Shown here: positions 1 to 11,039 of the stretch, piece after piece
Layout of the letters: each line of letters begins with the position of its first letter
Position numbering within the stretch: position 1 is the first letter of the stretch
Origin: Phocoena phocoena
Lineage: Eukaryota > Chordata > Mammalia > Artiodactyla > Phocoenidae
DNA length: 64,000 nucleotides
NCBI RefSeq assembly: GCF_963924675.1
Contig: NC_089236.1
Coordinates: 45,540,500 to 45,604,499 of the forward strand
Direction of reading: 5' to 3'
Program-made: the position numbers and the translations under genes
The notes under the pieces: generated by a model
The model's input: only the letters and a program-made list of their open reading frames with translations
What the model was told of the DNA's origin: nothing
Databases searched by the model: none

Positions 1-180
1 CCCTCGGCGTAGAGAGAGTGGCTCCAAAGGGCTACGGGGCTGGATGTTGATTAGGAGACCTAAGGGGTCCTGGGGTTAGTCTGTGTTCCAGCCGGGAACA
101 GGGAGCCCACGCGATTTTCCTAGGTTTCCGGAAAACTCTACTGACATAAAAGATATGCAGAGCAGAGGCTACGGCCTCAT

Positions 181-260
181 GGAAAGTGCTGCACGCCTCC
201 GTTTCTGCAGGGCTAGTCCGGCCTTAACCTACAGGCATGTGCTCACACTAAGTGTCCCGT
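181..260 (+). repeat. Internal sub-repeat, copy B (pairs with 671-750)
   Basis: Aligned without gaps at an offset of 490, this segment matches 671-750 at 60 of 80 positions by hand count; both contain GGAAA..GCTGCA.GCCTCC and end in a CTCAC block. Similarity continues weakly on both sides. It recurs in every monomer and shows that the monomer arose by an old internal duplication. Confidence 0.85.
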
Positions 261-304
261 TAGCGACACAGCTTTGAAAGATGCTGACTTTCTCCTCGAG
301 CTGA

Positions 305-383
305 GTGACTTCAGGTACGAGGTCCGCGAAGTCTGCAAAGCAGAGTGTTTTCTCTTGGCAGCTCACACAAGGGCGGCAACCGG
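305..383 (+). repeat. Internal sub-repeat, copy C (pairs with 1200-1279)
   Basis: Begins GTGACTTCAGGTACGAGGTC. The first 21 bases match those at 1200 at 19 positions, and after one inserted base the similarity continues through TGC..A.GC.GAG and a CTC..GCAG.TCA.AC.AGGGC block (19 of the last 27). The offset is 895 forward, equal to 485 from the later copy to the next monomer. Confidence 0.8.
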
Positions 384-670
384 TATTTCCTGGGCGCTTC
401 GGACACACCAGAAATCGTGTCCTGAAGCTGTTTGAGGGCTCTGGAAATAGAGCTCTCCTCAAGGAACGCGCAGTGTGTTGCCCATCACTCGGCACGCACG
501 AAGGGCATCGGAGGGGAAGACCACTGGGCCTCGATGTTGCTCAGCTGGTCCACTGGGGTCTGGAGATACTCACTGACAATGGAGGAAAATGGATGCAAAC
601 CAGAGGGGCCTACGAGTCCTCAGAAGGGTACTTCCCTGAAAGTAAAGGCGAAGAGCTACTAAGAACTCGT

Positions 671-750
671 GGAAACAGCTGCATGCCTCCCTTTCTGCCC
701 GGCTACTCAGGGCCTAACCTGGAGGCAAGTTCTCACGTTGAGTTTCTCTT
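671..750 (+). repeat. Internal sub-repeat, copy A (pairs with 181-260)
   Basis: Diverged partner of 181-260, 75% identical without gaps. A weaker third relative may lie near 1065-1140, where GCCCTAGCTACTCC..GGGGCC resembles GCCCGGCTACTCAGGGCC of this copy; that third match needs gaps and is only suggestive. Confidence 0.8.
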
Positions 751-1199
751 GACTTCTAGAGCTTGTCAGGCTGACCACCACGGCGGCCATGGAAGCACCT
801 GCTTTAGACCGAGCAAACTCAGTTTCTTCCCAGAAGCATTCCTACAGGGTTCCCAGGCCTGTCAACAGCAGGGATTTCAGGTAGCATCAAGGCACCGTGA
901 ATGCAGCCTTCCAAATTGGAAAGCGAGGATGTTTAAATCAGGCCCCCGATTTCATGCGCAAACGCAGCATACATTGCTGTTGTTTCTAACAAGTCAAAAG
1001 AGACACATGGCCCCTTGTGTTTGCTTGCCTGAATCAGCTTCTCGAAGCAGGGGGTTGTGCATCAAGTGGACTGCCTCAACCAAGGAACGCCCTAGCTACT
1101 CCTCTGGGGCCTGTGGCTATTCAGAAGCCTGCATTGCCACCGCAAGAAGCGGACTGAAATTGCAGTAAGAACGCAAGGGGACTTTCTTCTGGAGGCACG

Positions 1200-1279
1200 G
1201 TGACTTCAGGCAGGAGGTCCTAGATGGAATGCGAGGCCGAGGGTGCTCTCAGTGCAGGTCAGACTAGGGCAAGGCGTAA
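1200..1279 (+). repeat. Internal sub-repeat, copy D (pairs with 305-383)
   Basis: Begins GTGACTTCAGGCAGGAGGTC. Measured to copy C of the next monomer (1685) the spacing is 485 bases, nearly the same as the 490 separating copies B and A, which supports an ancestral period near 485-490. The upstream flank GACTTTCTTCTGGAGG also resembles GACTTTCTCCTCGAG in front of copy C. Confidence 0.8.
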
Positions 1280-1380
1280 GAACTCAAGGCCTGTGAGACG
1301 TGCCAAAATTCTGTTCGTGAACGTGTGGGTGTGATGGGGAAATTAAGCTGCTTCGGTGGAGACTGCTGTGCGTTTCCCTA

Positions 1381-2759
1381 CCCTCGGCGTAGAGAGAGTG
1401 GCTCCAAAGGGCTACGGGGCTGGATGTTGCTTAGGAGACCTAAGGGGTCCTGGGGTGAGTCTGTGTTCCAGCCGGGAACAGGGAGCCCACGCGATTTTCC
1501 TAGGTGTCCGGAAAACTCTACTGCCATAAAAGATATGCAGAGCAGAGGCTACGGCCTCATGGAAAGTGCTGCACGCCTCCGTTTCTGCAGGGCAAGTCCG
1601 GCCTTAACCTACAGGCATGTGCTCACACTGAGTGTCCCGTTAGCGACACAGCTTTGAAAGATGCTGACTTTCTCCTCGAGCTGAGTGACTTCAGGTACGA
1701 GGTCCGCGAAGTATGCAAAGCAGAGTGTTTTCTCTTGGCAGCTCACACAAGGGCGGCAACCGGTATTTCCTGGGCGCTTCGGACACACCAGAAATCGTGT
1801 CCTGAAGCTGTTTGAGGGCTCTGGAAATAGAGCTCTCCTCAAGGAACGCGCAGTGTGTTGCCCATCACTCAGCACGCACGCAGGGCATCGGAGGGGAAGA
1901 CCACTGGGCCTTGATGTTGCTCAGCTGGTCCACCGGGGTCTGGAGATACTCACTGACAATGGAGGAAAATGGATGCAAACCAGAGGGGCCTACGAGACCT
2001 CAGAAGGGTACTTCCCTGAAAGTAAAGGCGAAGAGCTACTAAGAACTCGTGGAAACAGCTGCATGCCTCCCTTTCTGCCCGGCTACTCAGGGCCTAACCT
2101 GGAGGCAAGTTCTCACGTTGAGTTTCTCTTAACTTCTAGAGCTTGTCAGGCTGACCACCACGGCGGCCATGGAAGCACCTGGTTTAGACCGACCAAACTC
2201 AGTTTCTTCCCAGAAGCATTCCGACAGGGTTCCCAGGCCTGTCAACTGCAGGGATTTCAGGTAGCTTCAAGGCACCGTGAATGCAGCCTTCCAAATTGGA
2301 AAGCGAGGATGTTTAAATCATGCCCCCGATTTCATGCGCAAACGCAGCATACATTGCTGTTGTTTCTAACATGTCAAAAGAGACACATGGCCCCTTGTGT
2401 TTGCTTGCCTGAATCAGCTCTCGAAGCAGGGGGTTGTGCATCAAGTGGACTGCCTCAACCAAGGAACGCCCTAGCTACTCCTCTGGGGCCTGTAGCTATT
2501 CAGAAGCCTGCATTGCCACCGCAAGAACCGGACTGAAATTGCAGTAAGAACGCAAGGGGACTTTCTTCTGGAGGCACGGTGACTTCACGCAGGAGGTCCT
2601 AGATGAAATGCGAGGCCGAGGGTGCTCTCAGTGCAGGTCAGACTAGGGCAAGTCGTAAGACCTCAAGGCCTCTGAGACCTGCCAAAATTCTGTTCCTGAA
2701 CGTGTGGGTGTGATGGTGAAATTAAGCTGCTTCGGTGGAGACTGCTGTGCGTTTCCCTA
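1381..2759 (+). repeat. Monomer M2
   Basis: Length 1,379. One base is missing in CAGCTCTCGAAG near 2417, which shifts the long frame so that it ends at 2536 after 283 codons. CTCAGCACGCACGC near 1869, CCGACAGGG near 2222 and CATGTCAAAAG near 2370 are distinctive. Confidence 0.95.
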
Positions 2760-4139
2760 CCCTCGGCGTAGAGATAGTTGGTTCCAAAGGGCTACGGGGC
2801 TGGATGTTGCTTAGTAGACCTAGGGGTCCTAGGGTTAGTCTGTGTTCCAGCCGGGAACAGGGAGCCCACGCGATTTTCCTAAGTGTCCGGAAAACTCTAC
2901 TGCCATCAAAGATATGCAGAGCAGAGGCTACGGCCTCATGGAAAGTGCTGCACGCCTCCGTTTCTGCAGGGCAAGTCCGGCCTTAACCTACAGGCATGTG
3001 CTCACACTGAGTGTCCCGTTAGCGACACAGCTTTGAAAGATGCTGACTTTCTCCTCGAGCTGAGTGACTTCAGGTACGAGGTCCGCGAAGTATGCAAAGC
3101 AGAGTGTTTTCTCTTGGCAGCTCACACAAAGGCGGCAACCGGTATTTCCTGGGCGCTTCGGACACACCAGAAATCGTGTCCTGAAGCTGTTTGAGGGCTC
3201 TGGAAATAGAGCTCTCCTCAAGGAACGCGCAGTGTGTTGCCCATCACTCGGCACGCACGGAGGGCATCCGAGGGGAAGACCACTGGGCCTCGATGTTGCT
3301 CAGTTGGTCCACCGGGGTCTGGAGATACTCACTGACAATGGAGGAAAATGGATGCAAACCAGAGGGGCCTACGAGTCCTCAGAAGGGTACTTCCCTGAAA
3401 GTAAAGGCGAAGAGCTACTAAGAACTCGTGGAAACAGCTGCATGCCTCCCTTTCTGCCCGGCTACTCAGGGCCTAACCTGGAGGCAAGTTCTCACGTTGA
3501 GTTTCTCTTGACTTCTAGAGCTTGTCAGGCTGACCACCACGGCGGCCATGGAAGCACCTGCTTTAGACCGAGCAAACTCAGTTTCTTCCCAGAAGCATTC
3601 CTACAGGATTCCCAGGCCTGTCAACAGTAGGGATTTCAGGTAGCTTCAAGGCACCGTGAATGCAGCCTTCCAAATTGGAAAGCGAGGATGTTTAAATCAG
3701 GCCCCCGATTTCATGGGCAAACACAGCATACATTGCTGTTGTTTCTAACAAGTCAAAAGAGACACATGGCCCCTTGTGTTTGCTTGCCTGAATCAGCTTC
3801 TCGAAGCAGGGGGTTGTGCATCAAGTGGACTGCCTCAACCAAGGAACGCCCTAGCTACTCCTCTGGGGCCTGTTGCTATTCAGAAGCCTGCATTGCCACC
3901 GCAAGAACCGGACTGAAATTGCAGTAAGAACGCAAGGGGACTTTCTTCTGGAGGCACGGTGACTTCACGCAGGAGGTCCTAGATGAAATGCGAGGCCGAG
4001 GGTGCTATCAGTGCAGGTCAGACTAGGGCAAGGCGTAAGACCTCAAGGCCTCTGAGACCTGCCAAAATTCTGTTCCTGAACGTGTGGGTGTGATGGTGAA
4101 ATTAAGCTGCTTCGGTGGAGACTGCTGTGCGTTTCCCTA
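2760..4139 (+). repeat. Monomer M3
   Basis: Length 1,380. Carries GAGATAGTTGG near 2771, GCCATCAAAG near 2902, CACAAAGGCGG near 3125 and TCAACAGTAGG near 3621, where TAG closes the long frame at 3630 after 188 codons. GACTTCACGCAGG near 3961 is shared with M2. Confidence 0.95.
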
Positions 4140-5519
4140 CCCTGGGCGTAGAGAGAGTTGGTTCCAAAGGGCTACGGGGCTGGATGTTGCTTAGTAGACC
4201 TAGGGGTCCTCGGGGTAGTCTGTCTTCCAGCCGGGAACAGGGAGCCCACGTGATTTTCCTAAGTGTCCGGAAAACTCTACTGCCATAAAAGATATGCAGA
4301 GCAGAGGCTACGGCCTCATGGAAAGTGCTGCACGCCTCCGTTTCTGCAGGGCAAGTCCGGCCTTAACCTACAGGCATGTGCTCACACTGAGTGTCCCGTT
4401 AGCGACACAGCTTTGAAAGATGCTGACTTTCTCCTCGAGCTGAGTGACTTCAGGTACGAGGTCCGCGAAGTATGCAAAGCAGAGTGTTTTCTCTTGGCAG
4501 CTCACACAAACGCGGCAACCGGTGTTTCCTGGGCGCTTCGGACACACCAGAAATCGTGTCCTGAAGCTGTTTGAGGGCTCTGGAAATAGAGCTCTCCTCA
4601 AGGAACGCGCAGTGTGTTGCCCATCACTCGGCACGCACGCAGGGCATCGGAGGGGAAGACCACTGGGCCTCGATGTTGCTCAGCTGGTCCACCGGGGTCT
4701 GGAGATACTCACTGACAATGGAGGAAAATGGATGCAAACCAGAGGGGCCTACGAGTCCTCAGAAGGGTACTTCCCTGAAAGTAAAGGCGAAGAGCTACTA
4801 AGAACTCGTGGAAACAGCTGCATGCCTCCCTTTCTGCCCGGCTACTCAGGGCCTAACCTGGAGGCAAGTTCTCACGTTGAATTTCTCTTGACTTCTAGAG
4901 CTTGTCAGGCTGACCACCACGGCGGCCATGGAAGCACCTGGTTTAGACCGAGCAAGCTCAGTTTCTTCCCAGAAGCATTCCTACAGGGTTCCCAGGCCTG
5001 TCAACAGCAGGGATTTCAGGTAGCTTCAAGGCACCGTGAATGCAGCCTTCCAAATTGGAAAGCGAGGATGTTTAAATCAGGCCCCCGATTTCATGGGCAA
5101 ACACAGCATACATTGCTGTTGTTTCTAACAAGTCAAAACAGAGAGAGGGCCCCTTGTGTTTGCTTGCCTGAATCAGCGTCTCGAAGCAGGGGGTTGTGCA
5201 TCAAGTGGACTGCCTCAACCAAGGAACGCCCTAGCTACTCCTCTGGGGCCTGTTGCTATTCAGAAGCCTGCATTGCCACCGCAAGAAACGGACTGAAATT
5301 GCAGTAAGAACGCAAGGGGACTTTCTTCTGGAGGCACGGTGACTTCAGGCAGGAGCTCCTAGGTGAAATGCGAGGCCGAGGGTGCTCTCAGTGCAGGTCA
5401 GACTAGGGCAAGGCGTAAGACCTCAAGGCCTCTGAGACCTGCCAAAATTCTGTTCCTGAACGTGTGGGTGTGATGGTGAAATTAAGCTGCTTCGGTGGAG
5501 ACTGCTGTGCGTTTCCCTA
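4140..5519 (+). repeat. Monomer M4
   Basis: Length 1,380. Landmark reads CCTGGGCGTA. ACAAACGCGG near 4506, CCGGTGTTTCC near 4519 and AACAGAGAGAGGG near 5137 distinguish it; the GTGTTTCC form and the altered CAGAGAG region are shared with M5. Long frame 4444-5307 intact. Confidence 0.95.
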
Positions 5520-6899
5520 CCCTCGGCGTAGAGAGAGTTGTTTCCAAAGGGCTACGGGGCTGGATGTTGCTTAGTAGACCTAGGCGTCCTGGGGTTAATC
5601 TATGTTCCAGCCGGGACCAGGGAGCCCACGCGATTTTCCTAAGTGTCCGGAAAACTCTACTGCCATAAAAGATATGCAGAGCAGAGGCTACGGCCTCATG
5701 GAAAGTGCTGCACGCCTCCGTTTCTGCAGGGCAAGTCCGGCCTTAACCTACAGGCATGTGCTCACACTGAGTGTCCCGTTAGCGACACAGCTTTGAAAGA
5801 TGCTGACTTTCTCCTCGAGCTGAGTGACTTCAGGTACGAGGTCCGCGAAGTATGCAAAGCAGAGTGTTTTCTCTTGGCAGCTCACACAAGGGCGGCAACC
5901 GGTGTTTCCTGGGCGCTTCGGACACACCAGAAATCGTGTCCTGAAGCTGTTTGAGGGCTCTGGAAATAGAGCTCTCCTCAAGGAATGCGCAGTGTGTTGC
6001 CCATCACTCGGCACGCACGCAGGGCATCGGAGGGGAAGACCACTGGGCCTCGATGTTGCTCAGCTGGTCCACCGGGGTCTGGAGATACTCACTGACAATG
6101 GAGGAAAATGGATGCAAACCAGAGGGGCCTACGAGTCCTCAGAAGGGTACTTCCCTGAAAGTAAAGGCGAAGAGCTACTAAGAACTCGTGGAAACAGCTG
6201 CATGCCTCCCTTTCTGCCCGGCTACTCAGGGCCTAACCTGGAGGCAAGTTCTCACGTTGAGTTTCTCTTGACTTCTAGAGCTTGTCAGGCTGACCACCAC
6301 GGCGGCCATGGAAGCACCTGGTTTAGACCGAGCAAGCTCAGTTTCTTCCCAGAAGCATTCCTACAGGGTTCCCAGGCCTGTCAACAGCAGGGATTTCAGG
6401 TAGCTTCAAGGCACCGTGAATGCAGCCTTCCAAATTGGAAAGCGAGGATATTTAAATCAGGCCCCCGATTTCATGGGCAAACACAGCATACATTGTTGTT
6501 GTTTCTAACAAGTCAAAACAGACAGAGGGCCCCTTGTGTTTGCTTGCCTGAATCAGCGTCTCGAAGCAGGGGGTTGTGCATCAAGTGGACTGCCTCAACC
6601 AAGGAACGCCCTAGCTACTCCTCTGGGGCCTGTGGGTATTCAGAAGCCTGCATTGCCACCGCAAGAAGCGTACTGAAATTGCAGTAAGAACACAAGGGGA
6701 CTTTCTTCTGGAGGCACGGTGACTTCAGGCAGGAGGTCCTAGATGGAATGCGAGGCCGAGGGTGCTCTCAGTTCAGGTCAGACTAGGGCAAGGCGTAAGA
6801 CCTCAAGGCCTGTGAGACGTACCAAAATTCTGTTCGTGAACGTGTGGGTGTGATGGGGAAATTAAGCTGCTTCGGTGGAGACTGCTGTGCGTTTCCCTA
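5520..6899 (+). repeat. Monomer M5
   Basis: Length 1,380. Shares GGTGTTTCC with M4. Private GGAATGCGCAG near 5983 and GAGGATATTTAAATC near 6444; ACAGACAGAGGG near 6518 recurs in M15, M18, M20, M23 and M24. Long frame 5824-6687 intact. Confidence 0.95.
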
Positions 6900-8279
6900 C
6901 CTTCGGTGTAGAGAGAGTGGATCCAAAGGGCTACGGGGATGGATGTTGCTTAGGAGACCTAAGGGGTCCTGGGATTAGTCTGTGTTCCAGCCGGGAACAG
7001 GGAGCCCACGCGATTTTCCTACGTGTCTGGAAAACTCTACTGCCATAAAAGATATGCAGAGCAGAGGCTACGGCCACACGGAAAGTGCTGCACGCCTCCA
7101 TTTCTGCAGAGCAAGTCCGGCCTTAACCTACAGGCATGTGCTCACACTTAGTGTCACGTTAGCGACACAGCTTTGAAAGATGCTGACTTTCTCCTCGAGC
7201 TGAGTGACTTCAGGTACGAGGTCCGCGAAGTATGCAAAGCAGAGTGTTTTCTCTTGGCAGCTCACACAAGGGCGGCAACCGGTATTTCCTGGGCGCTTCG
7301 GACACACCAGAAATCGTGTCCTGAAGCTGTTTGAGGGCTCTGGAAATAGAGCTCTCCTCAAGGAACGCGCAGTGTGTTGCCCATCACTCGGCACGCACGG
7401 AGGGCATCGGAGGGGAAGACCACTGGGCCTCGATGTTGCTCAGCTGGTCCACCGGGGTCTGGAGATACTCACTGACAATGGAGGAAAATGGATGCAAACC
7501 AGAGGGGCCTACGAGTCCTCAGAAGGGTACTTCCCTGAAAGTAAAGGCGTAGAGCTACTAAGAACTCGTGGAAACTGCTGCATGCCTCCCTTTCTGCCCG
7601 GCTACTCAGGGCCTAACCTGGAGGCAAGTTCTCACGTTGAGTTTCTCTTGACTTCTAGAGCTTGTGAGGCTGACCACCACGGCGGCCATGGAAGCACCTG
7701 GTTTAGACCGAGCAAACTCAGTTTCTTCCCAGAAGCATTCCTACAGGGTTCCCAGGCCTGTCAACAGCAGGGATTTCAGGTAACTTCAACGCACCGTGAA
7801 TGCAGCCTTCCAAATTGGAAAGCGAGGATGTTTAAATCAGGCCCCCGATTTCATGCGCAAACGCAGCATACATTGCTGTTGTTTCTACCAAGTTAAAAGA
7901 GATACATGGCCCCTTGTGTTTGCTTGCCTGAATCAGCTTCTCGAAGCAGGGGTTTGTGCATCAAGTGGACTGCCTCAACCAAGGAACGCCCTAGCTACTC
8001 CTCTGGGGCCTGTGGCTATTCAGAAGCCTGCATTGCCACCGCAAGAAGCGGACTGAAATTGCAGTAAGAACGCAAGGGGACTTTCTTCTGGAGGCACGGT
8101 GACTTCAGGCAGGAGGTCCTAGATGGAATCCGAGGCCGAGGGTGCTCTCAGTGCAGGTCAGACTAGGGCAAGGCGTAAGACCTCAAGGCCTGTGAGACGT
8201 GCCAAAATTCTGTTCGTGAACGTGTGGGTGTGATGGGGAAATTAAGCTGCTTCGGTGGAGACTGCTGTGCGTTTCCCTA
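6900..8279 (+). repeat. Monomer M6
   Basis: Length 1,380. Landmark reads CTTCGGTGTA, and GGGATGGATG near 6937, GGCCACACGG near 7073 and GAAACTGCTGC near 7570 are private. AAGTTAAAAG near 7891 creates a TAA that ends the long frame at 7896. Confidence 0.95.
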
Positions 8280-9659
8280 CCCTCGGCGTAGAGAGAGTGG
8301 CTCCAAAGGGCTACGGGGCTGGATGTTGCTTAGGAGACCTAAGGGGTCCTGGGGTTAGTCTGTGTTCCAGCCGGGAACAGGGAGCCCACGCGATTTTCCT
8401 AGGTGTCCGGAAAACTCTACTGCCATAAAAGATATGCAGAGCAGAGGCTACGGCCTCATGGAAAGTGCTGCACGCCTCCGTTACTGCAGGGCAAGTCCGG
8501 CTTTAACCTACAGGCATGTGCTCACACTGAGTGTCCCGTTAGCGACACAGCTTTGAAAGATGCTGACTTTCTCCTCGAGCTGAGTGACTTCAGGTACGAG
8601 GTCCGCGAAGTATGCAAAGCAGAGTGTTTTCTCTTGGCAGCTCACACAAGGGCGGCAACCGGTATTTCCTGGGCGCTTCGGACACACCAGAAATCGTGTC
8701 CTGAAGCTGTTTGAGGGCTCTGGAAATAGAGCTCTCCTCAAGGAACGAGCAGTGTGTTGCCCATCACTCGGCACGCACGGAGGGCATCGGAGGGGAAGAC
8801 CACTGGGCCTCGATGTTGCTCAGCTGGTCCACCGGGGTCTGGAGATACTCACTGACAATGGAGGAAAATGGATGCAAACCAGAGGGGCCTACGAGTCCTC
8901 AGAAGGGTACTTCCCTGAAAGTAAAGGCGCAGAGCTACTAAGAACTCGTGGAAACAGCTGCATGCCTCCCTTTCTGCCCGGCTACTCAGGGCCTAACCTG
9001 GAGGCAAGTTCTCACGTTGAGTTTCTCTTGACTTCTATAGCTTGTCAGGCTGACCACCACGGCGGCCATGGAAGCACCTGGTTTAGACCAACCAAACTCA
9101 GTTTCTTCCCAGAAGCATTCCTACAGGGTTCCCAGGCCTGTCAACAGCAGGGATTTCAGGTAGCTTCAAGGCACCGTGAATGCAGCCTTCCAAATTGGAA
9201 AGCGAGGATGTTTAAATGAGGCCCCCGATTTCATGCGCAAACACAGCATACATTGCTGTTGTTTCTAACAAGTCAAAAGAGACACATGGCCCCTTGTGTT
9301 TGCTTGCCTGAATCAGCTTCTCAAAGCAGGGGGTTGTGCATCAAGTGGACTGCCTCAACCAAGGAACGCCCTAGCTACTCCTCTGGGGCCTGTGGCTATT
9401 CAGAAGCCTGCATTGCCACCGCAAGAAGCAGACTGAAATTGCAGTAAGAACGCAAGGGGACTTTCTTCTGGAGGCACGGTGACTTCAGGCAGGAGGTCCT
9501 AGATGGAATGCGAGGCCGAGGGTGCTCTCAGTGCAGGTCAGACTAGGGCGAGGCGTAAGACCTCAAGGCCTGTGAGACGTGCCAAAATTCTGTTCGTGAA
9601 CGTGTGGGTGTGATGGGGAAATTAAGCTGCTTCGGTGGAGACTGCTGTGCGTTTCCCTA
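8280..9659 (+). repeat. Monomer M7
   Basis: Length 1,380. First of the M7-M10 cluster, marked by AAAGGCGCAGAG near 8924 (M7-M9), AGACCAACCAAAC near 9086 and GTTTAAATGAGG near 9211, where TGA ends the long frame at 9219. Confidence 0.95.
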
Positions 9660-11039
9660 CCCTGGGAGTAGAGAGAGTGGCTCCAAAGGGCTACGGGGCT
9701 GGATGTTGCTTAGGAGACCTAAGGGGTCCTGGGGTTAGTCTCTGTTCCAGCCGGGAACAGGGAGCCCACGCGATTTTCCTAGGTGTCCGGAAAATTCTAC
9801 TGCCATAAAAGATATGCAGAGCAGAGGCTACGGCCTCATGGAAAGTGCTGCACGCCTCCGTTACTGCAGGGCAAGTCCGGCCTTAACCTACAGGCATGTG
9901 CTCACACTGAGTGTCCCGTTAGCGACACAGCTTTGAAAGATGCTGACTTTCTCCTCGAGCTGAGTGACTTCAGGTACGAGGTCCGCGAAGTATGCAAAGC
10001 AGAGTGTTTTCTCTTGGTAGCTCACACAAGGGCGGCAACCGGTATTTCCTGGGCGCTTCGGACACACCAGAAATCGTGTCCTGAAGCTGTTTGAGGGCTC
10101 TGGAAATAGAGCTCTCCTCAAGGAACGCGCAGTGTTTTGCCCATCACTCGGCACGCACGGAGGGCATCGGAGGGGAACACCACTGGGCCTCGATGTTGCT
10201 CAGCTGGTCCACTGGGGTCTGGAGATACTCACTGACAATGGAGGAAAATGGATGCAAACCAGATTGGCCTACGAGTCCTCAGAAGGGTACTTCCCTGAAA
10301 GTAAAGGCGCAGAGCTACTAAGAACTCGTGGAAACAGCTGCATGCCTCCCTTTCTGCCCGGCTACTCAGGGCCTAACCTGGAGGCAAGTTCTCACGTTGA
10401 GTTTCTCTTGACTTCTAGAGCTTGTGAGGCTGACCACCACGGCGGCCATGGAAGCACCTGGTTTAGACCAACCAAACTCAGTTTCTTCCCAGAAGCATTC
10501 CTACAGGGTTCCCAGGCCTGTCAACAGCAGGGATTTCAGGTAGCTTCAAGGCACCGTGAATGCAGCCTTCCAAATTGGAAAGCGAGGATGTTTAAATGAG
10601 GCCCCCGATTTCATGCGCAAACACAGCATACATTGCTGTTGTTTCTAACAAGTCAAAAGAGACACATGGCCCCTTGTGTTTGCTTGCCTGAATCAGCTTC
10701 TCGAAGCAGGGGGTTGTGCATCAAGTGGACTGCCTCAACCAAGGAACGCCCTAGCTACTCCTCTGGGGCCTGTTGCTATTCAGAAGCCTGCATTGCCACC
10801 GCAAGAAGCGGACTGAAATTGCAGTAAGAACGTAAGGGGACTTTCTTCTGGAGGCACGGTGACTTCAGTCAGGAGGTCCTAGATGGAATGTGAGGCCGAG
10901 GGTGCTCTCAGTGCAGGTCAGACTAGGGCAAGGCGTAAGACCTCAAGGCCTGTGAGACCTGCCAAAATTCTGTTCATGAACGTGTGGGTTTGATGGGGAA
11001 ATTAAGCTGCTTCGGTGGAGACTGCTGTGCGTTTCCCTA
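9660..11039 (+). repeat. Monomer M8
   Basis: Length 1,380. Landmark reads CCTGGGAGTA. Shares GTTACTGCAGG with M7 near 9860. TCTTGGTAGC near 10012 puts TAG into the long frame, and GTGTTTTGCCC near 10132, GGGGAACACC near 10174 and AGATTGGCC near 10261 are private. Confidence 0.95.

Larger units (their letters stand above)
305..1168 (+). other. Recurrent 287-codon open frame, probably not a gene
   Basis: Between a TGA at 302-304 and the stop ending at 1168 one frame stays open for 287 codons. Its first codon is GTG; the first ATG in frame is at 593, leaving 191 codons. I recognise no domain, signal peptide or membrane segment. The frame is intact at full length in M1, M4, M5, M25, M26, M29, M33, M35, M38, M42 and M46 only. 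Elsewhere it is cut by at least eight different lesions, such as TAG near 3628, TGA near 9217, TAA near 7894, TAA in M13/M16/M19/M21, TGA near 38208, TGA in M36/M37/M39/M40, and indels in M2, M20, M24, M30, M34 and M43. Many differences between copies change the amino acid. This is what unconstrained DNA looks like. An 88-codon frame on the other strand (229-495) also recurs, and also starts with GTG. Confidence 0.6.
1..1380 (+). repeat. Monomer M1
   Basis: Length 1,380. The left end coincides with the window edge by chance. Private changes include GTTGATTAGG near 46, GGTTTCCGG near 123, CTGACATAAA near 141 and GAAGTCTGC near 329. Long open frame intact. Confidence 0.95.

Noticed and set aside
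229..495. Conserved 88-codon frame on the minus strand, present in most monomers
   Set aside because: Its start is GTG, it lies opposite other open frames, and its conservation is no higher than that of the surrounding monomer.
773..800. CTCF-like sequence (CCACCACGGCGGCC and its reverse)
   Set aside because: The resemblance needs an inserted base and lacks key positions of the CTCF core, so it is not supportable without binding data.
1351..1367. Possible CENP-B box (CTTCGGTGGAGACTGCT)
   Set aside because: It matches only seven of the nine core bases (TTCG, A, then C.G.). Several such matches are expected by chance in a monomer when both strands are scanned.
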